DNA of 64,000 nucleotides from Aureobasidium sp. EXF-3400 (GCA_024195585.1 SWBL01000242.1:1-64000), one strand, 5' to 3'. Counted from the stretch's first letter, positions 1-10,566 are shown. Notes: generated from the sequence alone by a model not told the origin. A program made the numbers and translations.

Positions 1-117
1 CAGGCAGTGTGAGCAGGCAGTGTGAGCAGGCAGTGTGAGCAGGCAGTGTGAGCAGGCAGTGTGAGCAGGCAGTGTGAGCAGGCAGTGTGGGCAGGCAGTG
101 TGAGCAGGCAGTGTGGA
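1..117. repeat. 13-bp minisatellite, about 9 copies, open at the window edge
   Basis: Nine head-to-tail copies of the 13-mer CAGGCAGTGTGAG. Copies 7 and 9 each carry one substitution near the 3' end (ggg and gga). The array begins at base 1, so its true length is unknown. The unit is not a multiple of three, so the open frame that starts inside it is not evidence of a gene. Confidence 0.95.
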
Positions 118-3100
118 CAGTCTGAGCTGTTCGCCTGGCTTGATGTGGTCGGTCACGAAGTTTTCGTTTTGGAGTACAAGGAAATGATGATAACGATGTC
201 GTCAAGGTCGAATGAGGATCTGAAATATTCGAGTGAAACACTAAAGTACCAGTCTTGTTCGAGTAGCATGGAAGCAAAGTCCAAGGCTCTTTAGCAACAT
301 GCCTCGTCTTGACAATGTGCTCTGTATATGATGAAGCGAAAGCGGGCAGGTTGATGACACGCTTCATCTCAATGTTCCCAACCCAACAAGCTAGAAGAAG
401 GTCGTCCTTTTCTTGCTTAAACTCCTCGTTAGGACCGGTTGAAGAGTCGCCATGACTTCTGGTATTGGTCTCGTGCAGATTTTACCGAGTCTCCTACTTG
501 CAGCCGCTCGCCACAAAGTGGACTGTAACGCTATCGTCTGACCGGTCACAGAAGCGATGATCGTGGAGCGTCTTCCTGGTCTAGTTGTTACGTATGGCAC
601 GGACAAGGTGTATCGCGCAATAGCGAACCTGGTCTATATAAGGAGGCAGCGAAAGAGAACTCGCTGCAGAGGAACGTCATGTTGCTTAGCAGTGGGCCGT
701 AGAGTCACAGATATTGCTAGCAACCCGGCGGAGAAAGTATGCTAAAGCAAGGATGCTATATCCGTAGATCACCAAAAGGGCCGCGTGCAATCAGCAGATC
801 AATTGGATATATATATGTTGTTGCAGGTCGATGATTGTGGTTAGAGAGAAAAGAGGACCAGTCATGGCAGAGCTGCTAGAGCGGCCAGAGGTGTAAGAGA
901 ATGTTCGCCGTGTCGAAGTGGTTTAAGGCCCAACGAGTCGATATGCATAGACAAGGTTCACGCTGTGCGAATCTCGACTTGTTACTGAGTGGAAATCCGG
1001 ACATAGGCAAGTATATATTGCTTGCAAGTGAGGTGAGTATGGCTGGCAATCAAGCTCAAGAGACTTCAGTCGATGGAACATAAGCCTGAGAAGTCCTTGC
1101 TGCCATACGCACGGATCGCGGTATCGGACCAGGAGGTGCTCCAGCGATGAAGAGAACAAGGCATCCATGATGAATTTGTATACATCGGCAGCCATTGGTG
1201 AACGCTTCTGGGATATAGCGGTAGAGTGGTAAAAAGGATAAACAAAAAATAGGGCAAGCTGTGTCAGCAGAAAGCTACAGGCTGCGGTAGAGCAAGTTGA
1301 GCAACCGATGCAAGTGTCTTGCTGCTTTCGCACATTTTGATCAAGAAGATCAAACCCATCTGACATATAAGGAAGGAGATCATCTGGAGCGATACGCTTA
1401 AGCACCTCTTATTCGATCCTATGCAAAAAGTTTGTATAAGCCTGACAACCAGGATCGACAGTGTGACTGGATCGTTGTTGTATACCGGCAAGATCCTAGT
1501 GACTCTGCTTCCAAACGTTCTGATGATGAATTCGAGTGGCTCCTCATCCTGAGATTCTGACAGGAAGTGATGAGTTGGCGCTGGCTCGAATATCAAGGTA
1601 ACCAGTTTGAAAGGTTGGATGTCGATAGCTTCGACATTATATACTGTCGAGGACCTGGGTAGGCAGAGTTTTGCTATGCCAAGCCGTCGGGTGACTATAT
1701 AAATGACAAGCCATAGAGGGAAGCTTGTCCAAGAGAGTTTGAAGGTGAAGCCTGCACCCAAAACAGGTTATATAGAAGGAGAGTGCTGATAAAACAGAGT
1801 TGTGGCTCAGTTTCAAGTGCGGTCAAGGGTTGGCCAATCCATACTGCTGAGCAACCAGGGCCCACGCAGATCCGTGAAGTATCTCTGGGCAGATTCTTTT
1901 GTGGCAGTGGTATGAAGCTCCTTGCAAGTGAGTCGGATGGCACCAGATCATCAGTAAATTGTTGTCGGCGCAGATCATGGTCGGAATTCAACCTGACAGG
2001 AAGAGCAAGCGCAGGCCTCTGACTTTCCTCGTATATAGGATTAAGCTCGATGCTTGCAGATCTCGACCAGTGCCTGCAGACTCTTTGTCGACATCATCAC
2101 AAACAGTTCCTGAAAGTGATGGAGTATATAGTGGATGCGCATATTCGGCGCTACAAGAGTGCATGCTTATCGGCCCCTCGGTTTCTTGCTCTTTCTCGGT
2201 GTGGTGGAGCGCGGGCCCCTTGAAGCTCTTGTGATCTTGGTGTAAGGTTGAGCTTTTGGTCCTCTCTTGATGGGTAGTTGATTGACGAGCGAGCGAAATC
2301 TGTGTGTACGGCTATAACTGAGGTTGCCATTAAGAAAGCAATGCTGAGAAACGATAGGTGTTAGCGTGTGGTATTGGACGGCTGGAGCTGACGAACCTAT
2401 TTCTTGTAGAAATGAGACTGTGAGGTGCAAAGAAGCCGAAAAGTATAAGAGACGACGAGTGTGAAAGAAGGTGATAGAACCATCTTCCCCAAGCTCTGAC
2501 CAGAGATGTTAGAGTTTGACATCACTCAAGAGCAACTGTATATAGACGGTTCAGATCAGGACAGAAGCCCGCGTTCCATGAAGAGGATGAGGCCTGACCT
2601 TACGCTCTTGAAGCGTTTGAAGCGCTAAGCTTGCACAAAGAGATGATGTCGCCTGGTGTTGTATCCATTTCCCATCTCATGCAGGGGCCCGGTGCCCCTC
2701 ATTTCGCCTTGAGCATCGCTCTCGGAAACACTCCGTTCTTTCTCATTGCCAGAGGTCATCAAAATAATCATCTTTACTCTGTATCCAGCTCGTGAATCAA
2801 GGGTCAGTAATTCTGATCGCACTCGATGATATGTAATGCTAACCGCGGAATCACGCTCTTGGCGGGCTTTCTATTGACCGTAACCTTCCATTAGTCTTCG
2901 ATAGCATGAAGTAGGGACCGGTATTGGAAAAGAGATAGAGAGTCAGTCATGAATATCCTGCACGAAGGAAGCGCTGACTTGAACCCATGAATTCACAGGC
3001 TCTGGCACCATATGCAAGTCGCACTCAACAGGGACCTGTACACCGCTTGATATCCAAACCCGCCACGCTCTGCAGGATCTCTCTGTAGGCAATTCAATGA

Positions 3101-3467
3101 CTCATACTTGTTTTCGCATTTTAAGATATGACAACGAGAATAATCCCACGACAGGCATCGTCTAGGTCAATTTTGTACTTCATTGGGGCCTGCGCCGACC
3201 CATCTCATTCTGCTCCCGAACGAAGTCGGTGAGCTTTTTGGAGTGATTCTTTGCCGGCATGTCTTATATGTCGGTCGCTCGGTCGCAAGCAAGAGTGAGA
3301 CATGCTGAATTCGTGTAAGCCTGGCCAGGTCGCTATAATGGGGACTGGCGTACCTGTAGACCTTAACATATAAGCACAGGGCTGGCACAATCTGATTTCT
3401 ACTCCTCAGTCCCACTGCTCATATCTCGCTCTTGATCTTTCATAAAACCCTGCTCTTACAAAACGCC
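118..3467. other. Gene-poor stretch, no supported gene
   Basis: I find no recognisable protein, RNA gene or intact mobile element here. The longest frames (about 160 codons, minus strand, near 923-1761) have no family features and overlap one another. TATATA-type hexamers recur at about 637, 806, 1010, 1692, 1766, 2031, 2124 and 2539, some followed by purine-rich runs. The 12-mer CTTGCAAGTGAG occurs at 1021 and 1921. It may be decayed repeat DNA. The last 200 bases probably serve as the promoter of the gene starting at 3468. Confidence 0.5.
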
Positions 3468-4190
3468 ATGGTCGATGCAACCTCAGCTCGTCTTCTATCC
3501 ATCATTCGCATCGAAGCCGGTAATATGCTTGTGTTTGAGGACGTCACCGGAACATTCGCAGGCAGAGCCAAAGCTATACTCGGGCACTGCACAGTAGTCG
3601 CCGTTCGCTCTCAGTCAGGAAGCCAGACAGTCCTAAGCAATCCTCTAAGATCGGTGCAATACCTTGGCAGGGACCATACCGCTCTCATCGGTTCGATGGT
3701 CGCCCCTGGTAGTGCCGGAGCACATGCTTTCCACCGCATCATTTGTTTGGGCCGTCCTGATCTCTCGGACAGACTCTCTCTGGTCGAATCACTTAAGGGG
3801 TGGGAGAAATACCTTGCTCCAGGAGGAAGGGTTGTTGTAGAGATGTTTCGCACCGATGATTATGAGCACTGGAGAACCACGGAAGCAGCCTACAGGCAAG
3901 CAATAAAGGCCACTGGTTTTGAGCTCGAACAGATCAATGGGGTCGAGCGCGATGAAGTATTCCTTACGGGAGCCGTCGAAGTCTATGCCTACGCGCTATC
4001 AATCAAGCACACTGCACGGCTGATCAGACCCCTGGATGAAGGCTGCGCACAGAAGTTAATCAGGACCTCGAAAGCCTTGCAGCACGAACTCAAAGAATCC
4101 AAACACCCTCGAAATGCCGAAGAGATGCTGGAAGATATCATCGGGTGCGGCTACAGACATCGTTTGTACGCCACCCTGCGATTAGGATGA
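3468..4190 (+). CDS. SAM-dependent methyltransferase-like protein, diverged
   Basis: This intronless 240-residue protein looks like a diverged class I methyltransferase fold. The stretch FHRIICLGRPDL followed by LKGWEKYLAPGGRVVVEMF matches the region after motif I, where these enzymes have a D-x-I-V-like strand and then the conserved LKPGG turn. The usual glycine-rich SAM loop is poorly kept: the corresponding segment reads FEDVTGTFAGRAKAILG, so catalytic competence is doubtful. I chose the ATG at 3468 because its context, cgccATGg, is far better than that of the in-frame ATG at 3432. The C-terminal 60 residues are helical and charged. No neighbour suggests a substrate, and it could be a non-catalytic relative. 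Confidence 0.7.
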   Translation: MVDATSARLLSIIRIEAGNMLVFEDVTGTFAGRAKAILGHCTVVAVRSQSGSQTVLSNPLRSVQYLGRDHTALIGSMVAPGSAGAHAFHRIICLGRPDLSDRLSLVESLKGWEKYLAPGGRVVVEMFRTDDYEHWRTTEAAYRQAIKATGFELEQINGVERDEVFLTGAVEVYAYALSIKHTARLIRPLDEGCAQKLIRTSKALQHELKESKHPRNAEEMLEDIIGCGYRHRLYATLRLG

Positions 4191-4626
4191 TTAGGGTATT
4201 CTTCCGTCTGGCACACAAGCTCCCTCTATATGCACATGATCTGTTCTCGAGTGGCGCACAGATCTCAGATTTGAGGACACATCTTGCTTTGCTATACGGA
4301 TGACGAAAAGCCGCGGTGGCAGAAACCTCGGGTCACGATTCGACCACTATTTGGAGAAGGAAGAGAACGGCGTAGATGGAGGCGATTGGAATCAAGGGAC
4401 CGGGAGGGAGAGGGAGAAAGCGGAGAGAGAGGCGTACGGGTTACGAGCACACAAAGTCCGAGGGCCGTCGGCTTCACTTTAATGTTACAAGGTCTAGGTT
4501 GTTTGTTCAAAGGCTGAACCTCAGATACAAATCCAGCAAAGGGTCTGCAAAAAGACTCTGCAAGGATTGGGCAAAAGGTAGGTATAAAAATGAGATCGAG
4601 TCCCTTTGTCCTCACAGGTGCAAAAC
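4191..4626. other. Intergenic, nothing recognised
   Basis: Purine-rich DNA (GGGAGGGAGAGGGAGAAAG-like runs near 4405) lies between the methyltransferase-like gene and the tRNA-Pro gene. Overlapping frames on both strands lack any family feature. It presumably holds the 3' UTR of the upstream gene. Confidence 0.5.
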
Positions 4627-4631
4627 AAAAA
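4627..4631 (-). terminator. Pol III T5 terminator of tRNA-Pro
   Basis: A run of five T on the minus strand begins a few bases after the tRNA discriminator base, the expected RNA polymerase III stop. A T4 run follows at 4622-4625. Confidence 0.8.
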
Positions 4632-4634
4632 GAT

Positions 4635-4790
4635 GGGCCCAACCGGGATTTGAACCCGGGACCTGTCACATTGGCGCTTGCTGAGCAAGCAGGTTTACCC
4701 GAAGCAACAATCATACTGCCAATTTGGGTTAGTCTGAACAGTCGATCGACCGAATTGAAAATAACAACTTACCGACTAGACCATTGGGCC
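4635..4790 (-). tRNA. tRNA-Pro(CGG) with a canonical intron and an extra insert in the D-loop
   Basis: Read on the minus strand, the acceptor GGCCCAA (4790-4784) pairs perfectly with TTGGGCC (4642-4636), followed by C73 at 4635. The T-arm CCGGG-TTCAAAT-CCCGG is perfect. The anticodon arm is GTTGC-TTCGGGT-GTGAC with anticodon CGG at 4701-4699. A 27-nt intron (4697-4671) sits at the standard place, one base after the anticodon. The D-arm begins GGTCTAGTCG but is then interrupted by 57 nt (4772-4716) before TATGATTG resumes. Without that insert the D-arm is GGTCTAGTCG-TATGATTG, identical to the second copy near 14.85 kb. The A box stays intact across the junction because the insert starts with G, and the B box GGTTCAAATCC is perfect. 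Confidence 0.85.
4716..4772 (-). other. Spliceosomal-type intron inside the D-loop of tRNA-Pro
   Basis: This 57-nt insert starts GTAAGTTG, carries GACTAAC (branch A about 12 nt before the 3' end) and ends TTGGCAG. Donor, branch site, acceptor and length are all those of a typical ascomycete pre-mRNA intron. Eukaryotic nuclear tRNA introns are normally confined to the position after nucleotide 37, where tRNA endonuclease removes them, so one here would need the spliceosome or another enzyme. That it is spliced is inference from the motifs and from the exact restoration of the paralogue's D-arm. Confidence 0.75.
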
Positions 4791-5183
4791 GTGTTAGCAA
4801 AACTCGTGCACTTTTTTGTATATTATTACTATGACATTGCTGTTGGTAGACGGTTTGTCCAGATCTCGCTTCGGAGCAGACGTTCCTTCTCACACAAGCG
4901 CACATCTCATGCCCTCAGATTTGTCTGTCGAGGACGGGGACAGAGAAAACAACAAAAAAAAAAATCGCATGTCCAATCAAGATTTCAGCTCGATAAACAC
5001 TGCCACTGGTAGCTACCCCTACCCCGCACTCACTTTTCGTGAACGCGGGGTGAGCAGACGGAAGTCGAATGTTCTGACCACGTATCTATAACAAATACCA
5101 TAAGACCTTGTGCAGATTACACGTCAGATCCAAGCTGCACGCCTCGTCTACTTAAATTTTTGAAACTCGATGATCGCGTTGCA
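4791..5183. other. Intergenic, promoter of tRNA-Pro and of the JmjC-like gene
   Basis: No gene is seen. There is an A11 tract near 4955-4965 and a short AT-rich segment just before the ATG at 5184. The block is flanked by the 5' ends of two divergent transcription units (tRNA-Pro to the left, JmjC-like gene to the right). Confidence 0.5.
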
Positions 5184-7748
5184 ATGGACACAATCCATAT
5201 CTCTATCGCGACCGTCTGCCCTCTGCTTCGGTTAGCAGTAAACGACCTCGACCTACAGCAGGTGTCAAGTATATACCGTCAGATCGTCTTACACACGAAC
5301 AATCTGCTACTAGAAGCAGAAGACACAACTGCTACATGGAATATCATCATCGAGAACCTCATCCCATCTGACATGCGTCAACTGGTCGAAGCCCAGCTTC
5401 AAGAAAGCAAAATCAACGAGGCGTTTGCAAGATACCAGGAGATTGCGTACAAGCAAAGGTCTATGGACAACAGACGAGCCAGTCGACAAGGCAGCGTACT
5501 CCGTCAATGGAAACATAGCAACTTCTTCGATTTTGCTATAGATCGTGGCTGGTTCGATCGCAAGCCTAATGAATTCTGGCGATGGCTTAGAACGCTCTCC
5601 ATCAGATTCGAGAAATGGGAAAATGTAGCCCAGCTTCTACGATGTATGTTCTTTAATGTTAACCTGGACGGTTGCGCTTGGGAACGGATAGCCAACTGTG
5701 ATAAAATTGATCACATTCCAAATAAGTTTTTGGAGCGACTTGCAAGTGACCGCTCGAGTGCTTGGAACCGGGAATGGCTAGACCCGCTCGAACACGACTT
5801 TCTTATCAGAAGATATTCATTGGAGTTCGACGAATTTGGCTTCGTAGACCCGTCGAGATGCGCCCACGCAATTGTCGAAGCCACCCGCCGTGAGAGAGGC
5901 CGACTGGAAACAAGCACTACACGAATAGGTTGGACATTGTCAGAAGCTGCCGTCGCCGAGTACAAGATGGGTCAGAAACACAACTCAGCAAGATTTGACG
6001 ACAATATCAGTGCAATGCCCAATCCAAATCAGGCCAGCTCAGACTGTCCTACAGAAGGGCGCATGCGGCCTGGGCTAGCTACTGCCCGACTGGAGCCAGT
6101 ACACGGGAAAAGATCTGCAGCCGTAGCTCATGAGGGTGCATTACGAAAAAGGAAGCGGCACAGTGGCTTCAGGGGCAGTGACAACTCAGACTCACCAGAC
6201 ATGACTTCTCGGGGCCAAAAAGAGGGACGTCAAGAAGCGGGTAACGCGAGGGAGACATATACAACCAACACAGAGCAAGACACAGAAAGCAGCACGGAGA
6301 GTAACACAAGCGAGCATATTCGGTACGATTTAGAGGCTCCCGTTAGCCAATGCGGTAGCGATGAATCAGATCCACGACCACTCAACGATCGGAGATCTCG
6401 AAAGACACATCAACTGCTAAAATCATCGCTAGACTTCGTAGAGAAATGGATTCAAGAGGCAACTGGAAGAGAAGAGTGCAAGCAGCATGTTGATCGACTC
6501 AATTCAGCTGTTCCTCTGCTATCCCCTGATGGATATAAAATAGCTAGGGAGTGGCATTTTCGCGGTTCATTGACAAGAGATGTCCTACAATGTAATGACG
6601 ACCTTCGCGACCATGCGGACGTTTGGTGCCTCAGCATGTCGCAAGCGAGCGATCTTATGGCACTGAAGATGCCCTTACCAAAACCGCTTGTTATACGTCC
6701 AACGGAACACACCTTCAGCCTGGACAACTTTTTGGCCAACATGCAACACACGTATACACTAGAGGGACAGGTTAGTGTACAAGGCGGTACAGATCAGGCT
6801 CCGCAAGAACTGAACTCCCGAATGACACTTTGTGAAGTGCTCAAGCGTCTTAAGTCAAACATGGACATACAAGATCCTCTGTCCTTGAAGCCATTGAACT
6901 GCTTAGACCTCTCGACGTTGCCACAGTATGTTGGCATACCAGCGTTCATACAAGATCCACGATTTAGCGTAGTAACAACGATGCAAAGTTGGGAAGAGCG
7001 TAAGGCTGGCAGGATCATGACACCTGGAAAACAGACCTTTCCAACAGAGGCTAACATGACAGGCATACTACCAACGCCTGTTGATATACAGCACTGTGGC
7101 ACTTTCACACTACTTGCATCAGCTCTAGCGTTCTCGTGGTGGCATGAGGACCTGCTAAACAATACATGGATTCAATGTCTGTCCGGCACTAAGGCTTGGT
7201 ACGTGCGTGTCAACGATAGTAAAGGTGTTCCTCCAATGCTGCTTCTAGAGCCAGGCACGTATCTATTCATGCCGGCTGGCTTGAAGGTTGAGCATGCCGT
7301 GTTCACGCTGGAAGGACCATCAGTTGCTGTAGGTGGGCAGCATATCGACGGCTGCGCGCTTATGCAACAACTAGAGATCATGCGACAACTCATTGACGAC
7401 CCAGACCGTACTAATGAGTCTGTACCACCTTTGCAGCTGCCGCCACTGCTAGATGCCATTATAGTTTACCTTGAGGGACATTCTCAAATCGACGGAATAT
7501 TTGGTCCGATGTTCGACAATCGATCTCTTGCTCAGCGCGTTAGGTCATTCAAAACAAAAGCTAGGCGAGATTTTGGATGCAACTGCGCTAATCGTGGGCA
7601 AGAATGTATCAAAGATCGATGCCCATGCATGACCAAGAAAGTCGGCAATGTAATGAGGAGGCGTTGCACATCGTGGTGCAGCGGCAAAGTCCATCGATAC
7701 ACCCGTGAAGTGGCGGATAGCTCATGCTTTGCCGAAGTCTCGGACTGA
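5184..7748 (+). CDS. JmjC-like protein with a C-terminal CXC cysteine cluster
   Basis: This single-exon gene encodes 854 residues. Residues 1-270 are helical and unrecognised, and 270-430 are low-complexity and charged. From about 500 a JmjC-like (cupin) domain can be traced: WWHEDLLNNTW gives a candidate H-x-D iron pair (H654, D656), then LSGTKAWYVR, then PGTYLFMPAGLKVEHAV with the distal His at 704. From residue 799 a cysteine-rich motif follows (CNCANRGQEC, then CPC, then a further C-x3-C and H), resembling the CXC modules of chromatin proteins. JmjC enzymes are Fe(II)/2-oxoglutarate hydroxylases that often demethylate histones, but this substrate is unknown and the 2-oxoglutarate-binding residues are not obvious. 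I chose the first real ATG, because the frame extends upstream only through a TTG. Confidence 0.75.
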   Translation: MDTIHISIATVCPLLRLAVNDLDLQQVSSIYRQIVLHTNNLLLEAEDTTATWNIIIENLIPSDMRQLVEAQLQESKINEAFARYQEIAYKQRSMDNRRASRQGSVLRQWKHSNFFDFAIDRGWFDRKPNEFWRWLRTLSIRFEKWENVAQLLRCMFFNVNLDGCAWERIANCDKIDHIPNKFLERLASDRSSAWNREWLDPLEHDFLIRRYSLEFDEFGFVDPSRCAHAIVEATRRERGRLETSTTRIGWTLSEAAVAEYKMGQKHNSARFDDNISAMPNPNQASSDCPTEGRMRPGLATARLEPVHGKRSAAVAHEGALRKRKRHSGFRGSDNSDSPDMTSRGQKEGRQEAGNARETYTTNTEQDTESSTESNTSEHIRYDLEAPVSQCGSDESDPRPLNDRRSRKTHQLLKSSLDFVEKWIQEATGREECKQHVDRLNSAVPLLSPDGYKIAREWHFRGSLTRDVLQCNDDLRDHADVWCLSMSQASDLMALKMPLPKPLVIRPTEHTFSLDNFLANMQHTYTLEGQVSVQGGTDQAPQELNSRMTLCEVLKRLKSNMDIQDPLSLKPLNCLDLSTLPQYVGIPAFIQDPRFSVVTTMQSWEERKAGRIMTPGKQTFPTEANMTGILPTPVDIQHCGTFTLLASALAFSWWHEDLLNNTWIQCLSGTKAWYVRVNDSKGVPPMLLLEPGTYLFMPAGLKVEHAVFTLEGPSVAVGGQHIDGCALMQQLEIMRQLIDDPDRTNESVPPLQLPPLLDAIIVYLEGHSQIDGIFGPMFDNRSLAQRVRSFKTKARRDFGCNCANRGQECIKDRCPCMTKKVGNVMRRRCTSWCSGKVHRYTREVADSSCFAEVSD

Positions 7749-8216
7749 CTCTATTATGGGCATCACACTTTCACACCTCAAGGTAGCCAGGCAGCTTACT
7801 TGCTCAAATTCACACAGCGCCGGCGAAGATGCTTGCACTACCTCGGCAGTTCCCCTATCTGTTTTCATACCACAGTCGTCAGCGAGAAGCCTTTCACTTG
7901 GCATGAGTATCACCGAAAAATAATGCCAATAGGATGCCATTTGCAATTCGTAAGGTCCAGGTCATCCGTGTTTAGGCAGGGATCCAAGCATGACGTTGTG
8001 TATGTAGTGGGCGAACATGTGACACACGCGAGTTATGCAAGCTGATGGTAGCTGTTCTGAGTGGTTGTCAAGTGCGGAGGCTTCATTTATCAATCTGCAT
8101 GTCCTCCCCAACCAAATGCGTCCAGCTCACCAGCAAGCCCTTCAGAAGATAGACATATACTGCTTTTCCTGCTTCGCTCTTACCTATCACCCACATTTTT
8201 CCAAGATCACGCCGGA
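7749..8216. other. Intergenic between two same-strand genes
   Basis: Nothing recognised. Short overlapping frames on both strands lack family features. It should hold the 3' UTR of the JmjC-like gene and the promoter of the next gene. Confidence 0.5.
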
Positions 8217-10566
8217 ATGATTAGCAACAGCGAGCAACTTCGACGTAGATTTGCCGAGGAGGCACGCCCACATTTCAAAACTCACTTATGGCATACCGTC
8301 TTTGCTTATCTATGCGAATGCGAAGTGTTCGAGAGTCTGACCAAGGCGGGTATACCTTTTGTAAGATGTTCGTGCATGTTCTCCTCGACACAGAATCTGG
8401 TGCAAGTACTGACAATGACTTAGCCTACGAGGGAGCTCCTATCGACGGAGCTCTGATCTGCCCAGGCTCAGTCCCTCCTCCTGCGCATTCTTCGACAAAC
8501 CTGGCGGTCTGGGAATGGGCACTCGAGCAGAGAGATGTTGAGTTCATCCCCATAGACGTCAAGAGCGTTGCTCTACATCCTGGTCTTGGGTCGAACAAAA
8601 ATCTGGACTATACCTATTCACATCCACAGGGCTCAAAAAAAGGCAATGCTGAAGTCTTCTTCTTCAAATTCGAAGAATTTGATGACTATACTGCGATCAT
8701 ACCTAGAGCTGTGTTTGAACATTCGTCAGGCGCCTCGTATGGCATTAATGGTCTTATCTCAGGCGTACCTTGCCAGTGGCATCCGTACATGGTTCACGAC
8801 TCGCAACTAGGTGCTGCAATCTCTAGTCTGATGAACAGAGATGCCTACTACACGAATCCTACCACAGGCGTCGTTTTTACTGGCTTTAGGCCTTTGAGAA
8901 CAAAAAGCCCTGCTCTTTCACCTACTGCAACAGGGCCAAAGGTATCAATGAACGTTCTTAGGGACTTTCTTTGGGAAATCAGACATTCTGGACAGCAGGT
9001 GACAGCTGATCTGAACCCTATTGCTCCACTAGTCGGCGATATGGTAATGAAGATCCCTGAAGTTTCTGAGCTGCTTTGCATAGAGCATAAACACGTGACC
9101 TGGACTGGATACAACCCACCACGTAGCCTTCTAGACATAGAAAAGAATGACGCGACGAGGGTCAGAAAAAGCCCGTTTGCCAAGAATCGCATGTGGCATT
9201 TCCTGGTCTTCCAATCAAATACGGCACCTTCGAAGTACGTCTGCTTTTCTCGCCACGAAGTGGACGAGGCCTGGATAGAGAACCCACCGAAGTTTCCTGA
9301 TCTGTTGGAGAGCAAGAAATATGTCTTTCGAGGCGACGATGCTGTAGACAGAGTACTGCAGAAAATCAGAGAGCAAAGTGCGGTGGCAATCAGCACTGTC
9401 AACAAGATCATCCAGGATATGAGACCACACGATAGCGACATCGAGTCGTTAGTTACTGGAAACAATATTGAGAGCGCTGTCGAGTTCTCAAGACAAGTTG
9501 CTAGAGAATTGCAATCGCAGGTCGAAGAAGAACAATCTCGTATCGCAGCAGAATTTTCAGAAGAAGAAGGCGAAGACGGAGGAATAGAAGGTATTGACAA
9601 AACCACTCGGGATTCCTCTACAAGCCAGAAAAGACCAGTGCATACGACAAAGAGTGGTGTCAAGTTCCACAAAGTCGGCGGACTTCTAATGAACTCCGTC
9701 GGACTGCACTGGATGTGTGACGAGTTGAACCAGCAATGTTGTGACCATGGAAGGATGATATGCTTTCCCCTTGATCATGGTCATTGCCTTGGTGATCATG
9801 TTCTTGTAGATCATCATTGGACTAAGGCGGAACAAGCGGCATTCGAGGACTACCGAACACTTCCAAGATACGTCTTCTCACCTGGCATGAAGGACGTAAC
9901 TGGCATTGTACTACGTTTCGTAGACCTCTCTTGGACAAACCCTCACGCGTTAAGCTACCCGCTTTGGATGAGAGGAAGGTACTGGAAGAGACCAGCAATG
10001 ATCCAGCATTTCATGTTCCTAGCGAGCATAGTACATGGTACAACAAAGCAGCAGGCAGGTTCTCATTACTTGCTATACCCGTCAGAATTCACGACTATCT
10101 TCGAACAAGGCTGTCGGGAACCACCCTCGTCAGAAGGCCATCGGGGTGAGAAATATTTTCGTATGATCCTCAAAGAAACAGAACGACTGCCGGATCCTGC
10201 ATGGGAACCTATATACAAGCGTCGATTTGAAAAGCCGAGCGTTTTCGTCAGAGAAGAAGCGCCAGCTCCCCTGCGCTGTATCCTAGATCTGGATGACCAC
10301 TCGATCTACAATCACTTACTGGAACTTATGGAAGGCGAGCGGTCAGATATGCACATCAGGAACCCACAAAGCAAGAAAACAGATGAAGGTTTCAGCACTA
10401 GCATGCCTAAAATCAAAGTCGGTCTACTATGGCAATCAGCTTGGAATTTTGGACGTAAGTTCTCATCGTCGTCTAGCTCAAGTTGTGACTTACCATGTTT
10501 CTTTTTTCTTCAGTGAGCAGGCGCACACCTCGCATTAGCAAAAAGGAAGAGGCATGTATACAATGA
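8217..10566 (+). CDS. Unknown protein, 738 residues, three exons
   Basis: Exons are 8217-8349, 8424-10454 and 10514-10566. Intron 1 (74 nt) runs from GTATAC to TACTGAC...CTTAG, and intron 2 (59 nt) runs from GTAAGT to a pyrimidine-rich TTCTTCAG. Both keep the frame, and intron 2 brings a clean TGA after a basic tail. I do not recognise the family. The protein has a globular N-terminal half, an acidic coiled segment around 370-430 (EEEQSRIAAEFSEEEGE), and a C-terminal region rich in Trp, His and Cys (HWMCDELNQQCCDHG, then DHGHCLGDH), which might bind metal. It lies 468 bp downstream of the JmjC-like gene on the same strand. The exact exon 1 donor is the least certain point. Confidence 0.65.

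Noticed and set aside
61..294. A 77-codon frame starting in the minisatellite
   Set aside because: It arises from the 13-bp repeat and has no family features.
923..1761. Minus-strand frames of 160 and 165 codons
   Set aside because: They overlap in different frames, have no recognisable domain, and the region is rich in TATATA words.
4292..4714. Frames of up to 140 codons across the tRNA-Pro gene, both strands
   Set aside because: They read through a confidently folded tRNA.
8848..9672. A 274-codon minus-strand frame
   Set aside because: Complete shadow of the 8217-10566 gene, which has fitting introns and better texture.
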